DNA from: Opitutus terrae PB90-1 | GTDB lineage: Bacteria; Verrucomicrobiota; Verrucomicrobiia; Opitutales; Opitutaceae | Assembly (NCBI RefSeq): GCF_000019965.1 | Contig: NC_010571.1 | Span: 4,163,001-4,227,000 of the forward strand | Reading direction: 5' to 3' | Length of the DNA stretch: 64,000 nt | The notes under the pieces: model-generated | Told to the model about the DNA's origin: nothing | Seen by the model: the letters and a program-made list of their open reading frames with translations, nothing else | Databases searched by the model: none | Program-made: the position numbers and the translations under genes | Part shown: positions 27,650 through 34,803 of the stretch, one piece after another | Layout: every line of letters starts with the position of its first letter | How positions within the stretch are numbered: the first letter of the stretch is position 1

Positions 27650-30184
27650 CTAATGGGCGATCGGCGGGAGGCCGTCGGCGCGCAGGAGCCGCACGTCGAA
27701 CACGCCGCCGGCGAGCACTTTTTTGGCGACGAAGCGAACCGTCAGGCGGCCGTCGGGCGCCGCGGCCAGTGCGGCGGTGGGAATCGGGTAGCGTTTTTCG
27801 ATGAATTCACCCGGTTGTTCGGCGGTGAGATCCTGGGTCGCGACCAGCGTGTCGTTCGCGAAGATATCGAACTGCCGCCCCGAATCGTTGCCGGAGTAGG
27901 TGACGGACAGAACCACGGATTTCTCGCCGTGCGGATTGAGCGTGTAGCGGAAGTCGCGGCCGTGGCGCCAGTGGCGGCCGTTGTAGAGTCCGCTTTCCGT
28001 GTCTTCGCCGCGGTAGTCGTGTTCGACCTCCGGTTGTTGCTCGCCGGGGGAGAGTTGGTCGATCGTGGCCGCTTCGCGGGCGGCGCGGGCGCGCTCGGCG
28101 GCGGCGATCCGCGCCTTTCGTTCAGCGAGTCCGTCGCGCGTGGTCGTTTCCCAATACATCTGGTAGCGCGCATCGTGCAGCCGGAAAAAGGGAATCAGCG
28201 TCAGGCCGTCTTTTGCGGGCGGTTCGACAATATCGACGAGCCGGAACTGCATCGGTCCGGCGGCGCGGTCGGCGACGACGCGCGCCGGGATGGCCTTGGC
28301 ATCGGCCAGCAGCACCGGCGCCTGATCGAGCGGCACTTCCGGTCCGGAGGCGACGTGCGCCATTCGCGAATCGTCGGCGCGCAAGCCCTTCAACTCCCAG
28401 GTGCCGGCCGGATGCGCGAGCACGATCGGGCCGCGCAAGATCGCATACCAGGGGGAGCCATCGGGCAGACCTTCGATGGACGTGTGCATCGGGAACCGGA
28501 TCTCGACGCGGTCGCCGTCGCGCCACTCACGGTGGATCGTGACATAGGACGACGGTGCCGACGTGACGGCGACCGGTTCGCCGTTGACGGTGAGTGTGAA
28601 GGTGCCCGCTGCGACCCAGCCTGGCTGGCGCACGTGGAGGGTGAACGTCTGCGGTTGCGCGAGCTTCAGCGTGAGCTGCGAGCGCTCGTCGTCGGGAAAC
28701 GCGGTCTGCTGCCGCAGTGTCAGGCCGAGCGGCGCGACTGTCAGCTCAGACGCGATAAACAGGTTCACGAAAACGCCGTCGTGCGCACGCGCGTAGATGA
28801 ACTCGCCGTATTTGCCGGGATTCTCCATGCCCGTGCCGACGCAGCACCAGAAGCCCTGGTCGGGCTGAGAGTAGACGCGGTAGTGATTGGGCCGGATCGG
28901 CGTGAAGTAGACGTAGCCGGGATGATCCGGGTTGATGGACGCGAGAATGTGGTTGAACAGCGCGCGCTCGTAATAGTCCGCATAGGCGGCCTCGGGAGCG
29001 GAGGCGAAAAGGCCCTCGGTGAGCCGCAGCATGTTGTAGGTGTTGCACGTCTCCGGCCCTTCGCGGTGGACCAGCAGCGCATGGAAATTGTGCGGATCGT
29101 TGAAATGCTCGGAGACGCTGTTGCCGCCAAATGCGACCGAGCGGTGCTGCGTGACCGTCTCCCAGAAAAACCGCGCGCCGGAATCGGCGGCCTTGTCGCC
29201 GGTCAGCGTGGCGATCCGCTCGAGTCCGACGACTTTCGGAATCTGCGTGTTGGCGTGCTTGCCGGTGAGTTCATCCCGGTGCTGTTCCAGCGGATCGAGG
29301 ACCGCGTGATGATTGAAACGCTCGGCCGCGGTCAGGTATTTCTTGTCGCCGGTGATCGCGTAGATGTCGGCCAGCACCTCGTTCATGCCGCCGTGCTCCT
29401 GGGCAAGCATCCGCTGCATCTGCTCGTCGGTGAGCGGCGAAGTGAGCGCGACACACCAATCGCCGAGCCGAACCAGGACGTCGCGCGCCGTGGTGTTTCC
29501 GGTTTGGAGCCACGCGTCGCGCAAACCGGCGAACGTTTTGTGCAGGTTATACCACGGCACCCACTTGCGGTTGACGGCAGTGACATCGCCGGCGGCGACG
29601 CGTTGCCAGAGTTCGTGACTGCCCGGCACGCCGCCGACGTAGCCGTTGCCGTTGGCGTCCTGGCAGGCCTTCAGCTCCGCGACCATGTGATCGAGCCGCC
29701 GGCGCAGTTCGCCCTCGGGCGTGTCGTGGCCGGCGGCGATCATGTGCGCCAGCGCGGAGAGGTAGTGGCCGGCGGTGTGACCGTCGAGCCCGCCGCTTTC
29801 CCAGTTGCCGTAGGGCTGGGCCAGTGCGGGCAGTCCCGCCTCGCGGCGGAACGGCGCGAGCAGTCGATCGGCATCGAGCGCGAGCAGGTAGGTGCGGTTA
29901 GCCTTTACGGCGGTGAAGAACGGACCGCCCTCGAGCAGCCGCACGGAGGCCAGCGGCAAGATCTCCGCCGGCGTTTCCGGTGTGACTCGCGCGGCGGCGC
30001 TGCTGGGTTCGGCAAGCAGGCTCGAGCCGGCCAAAAGCGACGCGACGCCCGCGGCGAGGAGTCGAACTCCACGTTGGCGCCAGCCGGCTCGCACGCGCGA
30101 CTGCCCGGTGGGGGACTGACCTGCACCGAGCGGTGAGGCGAAGTGGATCGCGGCGATGGATCGCGTTTTTTGGTGAGAGATCAT
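27650..30184 (-). CDS. GH127/GH146 beta-L-arabinofuranosidase (DUF1680)
   Basis: From ATG 30184 the protein is ~844 residues; this ATG overlaps the TGA of the DUF1593 gene (ATGA). Upstream in-frame sequence runs antiphase through that gene and is rejected. The signal peptide is near residues 40-60 (RLLAAGVASLLAGSSLLA). The (alpha/alpha)6 domain carries GLDGHTAGHYLSAL, HGGMNEVLADIY and the zinc/cysteine active site: Glu378 and Cys380 in EGPETCNTYNM, and Cys447-Cys448 in GFWCCVGTG. These match the Glu-Cys and Cys-Cys pairs of characterised GH127. A C-terminal beta domain (~720-844) is added. It releases beta-L-arabinofuranose. Confidence 0.92.
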   Translation of the reverse strand: MISHQKTRSIAAIHFASPLGAGQSPTGQSRVRAGWRQRGVRLLAAGVASLLAGSSLLAEPSSAAARVTPETPAEILPLASVRLLEGGPFFTAVKANRTYLLALDADRLLAPFRREAGLPALAQPYGNWESGGLDGHTAGHYLSALAHMIAAGHDTPEGELRRRLDHMVAELKACQDANGNGYVGGVPGSHELWQRVAAGDVTAVNRKWVPWYNLHKTFAGLRDAWLQTGNTTARDVLVRLGDWCVALTSPLTDEQMQRMLAQEHGGMNEVLADIYAITGDKKYLTAAERFNHHAVLDPLEQHRDELTGKHANTQIPKVVGLERIATLTGDKAADSGARFFWETVTQHRSVAFGGNSVSEHFNDPHNFHALLVHREGPETCNTYNMLRLTEGLFASAPEAAYADYYERALFNHILASINPDHPGYVYFTPIRPNHYRVYSQPDQGFWCCVGTGMENPGKYGEFIYARAHDGVFVNLFIASELTVAPLGLTLRQQTAFPDDERSQLTLKLAQPQTFTLHVRQPGWVAAGTFTLTVNGEPVAVTSAPSSYVTIHREWRDGDRVEIRFPMHTSIEGLPDGSPWYAILRGPIVLAHPAGTWELKGLRADDSRMAHVASGPEVPLDQAPVLLADAKAIPARVVADRAAGPMQFRLVDIVEPPAKDGLTLIPFFRLHDARYQMYWETTTRDGLAERKARIAAAERARAAREAATIDQLSPGEQQPEVEHDYRGEDTESGLYNGRHWRHGRDFRYTLNPHGEKSVVLSVTYSGNDSGRQFDIFANDTLVATQDLTAEQPGEFIEKRYPIPTAALAAAPDGRLTVRFVAKKVLAGGVFDVRLLRADGLPPIAH

Positions 30185-31677
30185 GGTGAGACGGGCAGAA
30201 TGGTTACGATGACGCGACGATAGCGGGTGAGAGGTGGCGAGCCCTTGTCGGTGACCTTGAGGATGAAATGAGCGTCGCGGGGCTCGGTGACTGTGGGCGC
30301 CTTGAAAGGCACCCAATAGATATTGGGGGCGCGGACATCGGGTTTGATCTCCTCGGTCCAGCCGCCGACCTCCGGATAGTGAAACCAGAGATAGCTGAGA
30401 CTGTCGCCGTCGGGATCGGTGGTGCCGAGGGCGCTGAGGTTGAAGATGTCGCCGGAGTGCACCGTGAAGTGATCCGGATGAGCCAGGCGCGGCACGGGCG
30501 GGTGATTCGCCTCCGCGTAGGGCTTGGTCGTCCAATCCATGCGGGCGGCGAAGTCGCGCTGGAACTCGTCGCGCCAGCGCCAAAGCGTGACGCGGGCGTC
30601 CCGGAAGGTGCGCATCGACGGCACCGTTGCGCGCTGGAACTCCTGCGGCATCGACGGGGTGTAGGCGTCAATGGCGTTGGTCCAGATTGGCCGGGTCTCC
30701 GGCTCGTAGGGAATGCCGATGAAACCGCCGAGATCGAGCGTGGCCGGGTCGGGGATCTTGAGCTCGTAGCGGCCGCCCCAGCTGCCCCATTCGGGATGGT
30801 CGGGGACGCTGAGTCCGTTGGGGATGAGCGGGAGGAACGACGGCGTGTCGCCCTCCATACCATACGCGACATCCGGATACGCCGCCCCGAGCGGGCCATG
30901 GCTCTGCTGGATGTGTTGGCGCAGCCAGGGATTGCTGATCGTGGTGTTGTCGATCCCTTCGATCGGGGCCGTGATCGCGATCCAGATGCTGGCGCCATAA
31001 CCGCCCGGGCTCACGATGTAGAACAGGTCGGGGAACTCGCGCCGGATCCAGTGGCCGGCGTTGTCCTGATCGGAAATGGTGTAGACGCGGAGTTTGGCAA
31101 TGAGTCGGCGGGCTTCCTCCGGCGACGCGGTTGCCCGAATCGTGTGCAGCGCCTGGGCGAGCGTGTTCACGCCACCCCACACGCTGATCCACAGCGGCCG
31201 AGGATCCAGTGAGCGCAACGCAGCGATGATCGCGTTGGAGCCCGGCGAATCCTTCCCCGGTCCGACGGCGCCGAGTCCGGCCTGCGGCTGACCGGTGGAC
31301 ACGAGCGATTGCAGGTGCTCCACCGCAGGGTAGCCGGGTTCGTGCCGCAACAGCTGGTCGCGCACGCGACCGTAGGCCGCGAGGATGCGGCGGATCGACT
31401 CCGGATGCACGGCGTCCCGCTGGTGCACGGACGTGGTGGCGACCAGCCCTTCGAAGTCGATCTGGTTCGAGTAGAGCAGCAGACGGACGAGCGACTGGGA
31501 ATCATCCGGATCGGCTTCGATGTCGGTGAGCACGAGAAGCCGCTGTCGCGGCCCGAGCGCGGCGTCGGGCGGGGAGCCTTCCGCCGACTCGGTCGCGCTC
31601 GAGCGAAGCGGATGCCAGAGCGTCAGGCAGACGGCGCAGAGCAACGATAGCCGGCGATAGCGGATGAGGTGGGCCAT
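30181..31677 (-). CDS. DUF1593 nucleoside-hydrolase-like exported protein with Ig-like C-terminus
   Basis: The protein is 498 residues with a signal peptide (LSLLCAVCLTLWHPLRSSA). The N-terminal Asp cluster (RLLVLTDIEADPDDSQSLVR) has the nucleoside-hydrolase calcium-site pattern, and the Rossmann-like core includes LWISVWGGVNTLAQAL and YTISDQDNAGHWIR. This is DUF1593. A cadherin/PKD-like domain follows from ~400 (FTVHSGDIFNLSALGTTDPDGD). The activity of the family on polysaccharides is unclear; some members bind cellulose. It is coupled by ATGA to the beta-L-arabinofuranosidase gene, which hints at an N- or O-furanoside substrate. A 13-bp hairpin sits 6 nt upstream of its ATG. Confidence 0.85.
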   Translation of the reverse strand: MAHLIRYRRLSLLCAVCLTLWHPLRSSATESAEGSPPDAALGPRQRLLVLTDIEADPDDSQSLVRLLLYSNQIDFEGLVATTSVHQRDAVHPESIRRILAAYGRVRDQLLRHEPGYPAVEHLQSLVSTGQPQAGLGAVGPGKDSPGSNAIIAALRSLDPRPLWISVWGGVNTLAQALHTIRATASPEEARRLIAKLRVYTISDQDNAGHWIRREFPDLFYIVSPGGYGASIWIAITAPIEGIDNTTISNPWLRQHIQQSHGPLGAAYPDVAYGMEGDTPSFLPLIPNGLSVPDHPEWGSWGGRYELKIPDPATLDLGGFIGIPYEPETRPIWTNAIDAYTPSMPQEFQRATVPSMRTFRDARVTLWRWRDEFQRDFAARMDWTTKPYAEANHPPVPRLAHPDHFTVHSGDIFNLSALGTTDPDGDSLSYLWFHYPEVGGWTEEIKPDVRAPNIYWVPFKAPTVTEPRDAHFILKVTDKGSPPLTRYRRVIVTILPVSP

Positions 31678-31683
31678 GACTGT

Positions 31684-31716
31684 TCCGGGGACGAGGGGGT
31701 TGGCCTCGTCCCCGGA
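31684..31716 (-). terminator. Strong intercistronic hairpin before the DUF1593 gene
   Basis: A perfect 13-bp stem, TCCGGGGACGAGG (31684-31696) and CCTCGTCCCCGGA (31704-31716), closes a 7-nt loop. It is 34 nt after the alpha/beta-hydrolase stop and ends 6 nt before the DUF1593 ATG. No U-tract follows, so it may serve mRNA processing, segmental stability or translational masking rather than full termination. The position would cover the ribosome-binding region of the next gene. Confidence 0.5.
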
Positions 31717-31750
31717 GAAGAACGCTCGAGCGTGGCGACGGTAGCGGATG

Positions 31751-32704
31751 CTACTTGGCGGGCTTGGCGGCCAGGAAGCCGTTCACGTCGAGCCAGTGTG
31801 TGAAGACCTCGAACCACCAGTAGGTGGGGTGGCCGGGATAGCCCATGCCGAAGCCGTGGCCGCCGTCCTGATAGAGGTGAAACTCGACCGGCTTGCCGGC
31901 GTCGAACCACGACTTGATCAGCCCGAACTGGCCCTTGAAAAGGAAGTCGTTGGCCGCGATGGCGGTGAACAGCGGCGGGGCATCCTTCGGCACCTCGACC
32001 GCGGCCATGCCGCCGTAGATCGGGGCGATGAAGGCCAGCTTCATCTTCTCCGAGTGCAGCGTGCAATGCATCGTGAGACCGGCGCCCGCCGAGAAGCCCA
32101 TCATGCCGATCCGGCTGGGGTTGACGTGCCATTTGTCGGCGTTCTTCAGGATCAGCGCGTAGGCCGCTTCGGCATCGGCGAGCTGATTGGAGAGATCCCA
32201 CGCCGGCGGACGCGGCGGAGGCGGAGTATCACCGCCCGCGGCCGGAGTGACGGTGGCGAACATCCGGTCCATCGATTGCTTCAGGCCCTCGAGGGTCGGC
32301 GGGGTCGGCTGTAGCCGGTATTTGAGCACGAAGGCGGCGACGCCCTGCTCGTTCAGCGCCTTGGCGATTTTCCAGCCCTCGTTGTTGATCGACAACCAGC
32401 GGAACCCGCCGCCGGGCGCGACGATGACCGCGGTGCCGTTGGCCTTCGCCGGATCCGGCAGGAACGGGGTGAGCGTGGCGGTGGAGACGTTGCGCACCAT
32501 CGGCTCGCCCCACTGACGGAACCAGCTCTCGGGCGCGGGTTGGTCTTTGACGTCGCCGGTGCCGAGCGGAATCGCACCGGGCTCGGGCTGCGCCTCGAGC
32601 GGATAGATCGTGCCGTCCTGCGCGAAGGCGGAGGCTGCGAGGGCGAGCACGGAGGCCAGGACGGCCGTTAGGGTCATTTTTCTGAACATGGTAGGGGTGG
32701 TCAT
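31751..32704 (-). CDS. Exported alpha/beta-hydrolase, acetylxylan-esterase-like
   Basis: From ATG 32704 (or 32689) the protein is ~317 residues with a signal peptide (LTAVLASVLALAASAFAQ). The fold is the BD-FAE/dienelactone-hydrolase type. The oxyanion strand is VIVAPGGGFRWLS (~93-105), the nucleophile Ser205 is in GMMGFSAGAGL, Asp ~253 is in IAANDFLF, and His283 is in DGGHGFGMG. A proline-rich loop (GGDTPPPPRPP) interrupts the cap. Similar proteins in xylan clusters are acetylxylan or feruloyl esterases; the exact ester is inferred. It lies 50 nt downstream of GH97; the gap contains only an AT-richer stretch. Confidence 0.85.
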   Translation of the reverse strand: MTTPTMFRKMTLTAVLASVLALAASAFAQDGTIYPLEAQPEPGAIPLGTGDVKDQPAPESWFRQWGEPMVRNVSTATLTPFLPDPAKANGTAVIVAPGGGFRWLSINNEGWKIAKALNEQGVAAFVLKYRLQPTPPTLEGLKQSMDRMFATVTPAAGGDTPPPPRPPAWDLSNQLADAEAAYALILKNADKWHVNPSRIGMMGFSAGAGLTMHCTLHSEKMKLAFIAPIYGGMAAVEVPKDAPPLFTAIAANDFLFKGQFGLIKSWFDAGKPVEFHLYQDGGHGFGMGYPGHPTYWWFEVFTHWLDVNGFLAAKPAK

Positions 32705-32754
32705 GAGTTTATTGCAGGATCCCTGATTATTAGCGGGAAAAGCGGAGAGGCCGG

Positions 32755-34803
32755 TCACGGCAGCTGCGACAGTTCGGCGGCATAGCCGCCGGCTGGCGCG
32801 AGGGTGAGGGTGAGCGGAGCGCCGGCGCGAACCACCGTCGTGGTTTCCGCGATCGACGTCGGCGTGGTGGCGGATTCCGGTGTGTCGGCGAAGGCGCGGA
32901 GCTTCCACTCGCCCTTACCGAGAAAGTCGAGTGGCACGTTGACCGTGAGCGGCGCGTCGCCGTTCATCGCGGCGAGATACCAGCGGTCGCCCGAGCGGCG
33001 GGCGATCACGAGGTGCTGCGCGACCGTGGCCGAGAGCACAACGGTATCGTCCCAAACGGTGGGCAGCCCGCGGAAGAACTCGACGCCGGGTTGGCCGCGA
33101 TAGTTCTCGGGGCTGTCGCAGAGGACGAGCAGCGGACTGAAATACACCACGGTCATCGCGAGCTGGCGGGCGCGCGTGCCGATGACCTCGGCGGGCTGCG
33201 TGATCTTGAATTCGGCCGGCGTGCGATTCAGGAATCCACCGGGCGTGAAATCCATCGGGCCGAGCAAGCCGCGGGTGAACGGTAGCGTGATCGTGTGGAG
33301 CGTGGAGCACGCGCCCGGCTTCCAAGGGATCTTGTTGTATTCGTTGCCGAGCACGCCCTCCTGCGTGATGTAGTTCGGCCAGGTGCGTGCGAGCCCGGTC
33401 GGCTTGTAGGCGCCGTGCAGATCGACCATCAGCTTGTAGCGCGCGGCGGCGGCAAGGACATCGGCATACCATTTCACCGTTTCCTGGCCGTCGTGGTTCA
33501 TGAAATCGATCTTCACGCCGGCGAAGCCCCACGCCGCGATCTGCGCGAAGACCTTGTCGAACCCCTGCCGCTCGACGTCATGTGAATCCAGCCAGAGGAG
33601 AAGACGAACGTTCCGCTCGCGGGCGTAGGCCACGAGTCCCGGAATGTCGACGTGCGCCGCGGGCTTGGTCAGGTCGGCCTTCGGGTTGTTCATCGGCTCA
33701 TACCAGAACCAATCGATCAGCTGGTAGGGGAAGCCCATCTCCGCGGCGAAATCGATATACTCCTTGTGCGAGCGCGTGTCGCCGCGAGAGTTGAGGCCGG
33801 TGAATCCCGGCTGGGTCGGATTGATTCCCGTCCACCACACATCCCACGCGGTGATGCCGGGTTTGATCCACGAGGTGTCGGTGAGCTGCGAGGGTGTCGC
33901 CAGCGTGGCGATGAGGTCGCTCGCGATCAGATCCTTGGCGGTGCGAGCGAGCTGCACGACGCGCCACGGGCTGAGCCGGCGTTCGCGGCCGACGACGAGC
34001 GCGTGCCAGTCCTTGCGCGCGGCGAGCGTGGTTTTCACTCCCGGCCGCGGCTTGCCGTCGCCCTGCGGGCCGGCGGCGGTCACGAACATTCCGGCCCAGT
34101 CGAGCAGATCGGATTCCGCGATGGCGGCGTAGCCGTTGGGCAGCTGCACAAGCAGGGGCAGCACGTGCGGCTTGGCTACGTTCGCGCTCAGCTGGGTGAG
34201 ACGTTTCTCGGGATACTGGTTTTCCGCACACTCGGAATAGTCGCCCGCCCAGCACGTGAGGTCGGCGGGAAACAGAAACTCCGTCCGCTCGTTCGTGACG
34301 ACGTAGCTCTCCAACCCCGGCTGCACGGGGAGTTCGTAGCGCAACGCCACGCCCTCGTCGTAAGCGCGGACGATCAGGTTTAACCGGCCGGGCGAATTGG
34401 CGTTTTCCTTCAACTCCAGCGTCAGCTCGTGATAGCGGTCGCGGACGGTGCGGCGTTGACCGAACGGATTCTCCCACGTGCCGTCATGTTCGGTCCGGTC
34501 CGCGCGGATGATCGTAGTGGCGCGACCGAGTGAGAACCCGCCCTCGAAATCGAGCCCGAGAGCGGAATCGACGAGCACCGGCGCGCCGTCGAGCGAGACG
34601 CGATAACGGAGACCGTCGGTGTCGCTCACGGCGACCACGATCTTCCCGTCCGGCGAGCTGATCGCTTGCTCGGCGGCGGGCGCGGACGCCACGAGCGCCG
34701 TGGCGAACGCGACGAACGAAATCAGCGCGCGCGCCGGCGCGCGCTGGTGAGCCAGGCCGTCGAAGCAGCGCCGGCGGGGCAAAGAGGAGAGATGCGGTGT
34801 CAT
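32755..34803 (-). CDS. GH97 glycosidase, retaining alpha-galactosidase-like
   Basis: This 682-residue protein has a signal segment (ALISFVAFATALVASAPAA). The GH97 N-terminal beta-sandwich (~45-300) is followed by the TIM barrel starting at DTSWIKPGITAWDVWW. The candidate nucleophile is Asp433 in AGVKIDFMNHDGQ, where the inverting alpha-glucosidase branch has a different layout; Glu482 and Glu488 lie in ITQEGVLGNEYN. These favour the retaining, alpha-galactosidase-like branch of GH97. ATG 34803 overlaps the stop of the GH29 gene (ATGA), so the two are probably co-translated. It likely trims terminal alpha-hexose decorations; exact sugar not proven. Confidence 0.9.
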   Translation of the reverse strand: MTPHLSSLPRRRCFDGLAHQRAPARALISFVAFATALVASAPAAEQAISSPDGKIVVAVSDTDGLRYRVSLDGAPVLVDSALGLDFEGGFSLGRATTIIRADRTEHDGTWENPFGQRRTVRDRYHELTLELKENANSPGRLNLIVRAYDEGVALRYELPVQPGLESYVVTNERTEFLFPADLTCWAGDYSECAENQYPEKRLTQLSANVAKPHVLPLLVQLPNGYAAIAESDLLDWAGMFVTAAGPQGDGKPRPGVKTTLAARKDWHALVVGRERRLSPWRVVQLARTAKDLIASDLIATLATPSQLTDTSWIKPGITAWDVWWTGINPTQPGFTGLNSRGDTRSHKEYIDFAAEMGFPYQLIDWFWYEPMNNPKADLTKPAAHVDIPGLVAYARERNVRLLLWLDSHDVERQGFDKVFAQIAAWGFAGVKIDFMNHDGQETVKWYADVLAAAARYKLMVDLHGAYKPTGLARTWPNYITQEGVLGNEYNKIPWKPGACSTLHTITLPFTRGLLGPMDFTPGGFLNRTPAEFKITQPAEVIGTRARQLAMTVVYFSPLLVLCDSPENYRGQPGVEFFRGLPTVWDDTVVLSATVAQHLVIARRSGDRWYLAAMNGDAPLTVNVPLDFLGKGEWKLRAFADTPESATTPTSIAETTTVVRAGAPLTLTLAPAGGYAAELSQLP

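Noticed and set aside
27161-30136. 991-codon + strand open frame opposite GH127 and its neighbour
   Set aside because: It spans two real genes in antisense, and its composition (Arg, Ala, Gly rich, no motifs) is that of a shadow.
30185-30583. N-terminal extension of the GH127 frame
   Set aside because: It overlaps the coding part of the DUF1593 gene in another frame. ATG 30184 overlaps its stop and precedes the signal peptide.
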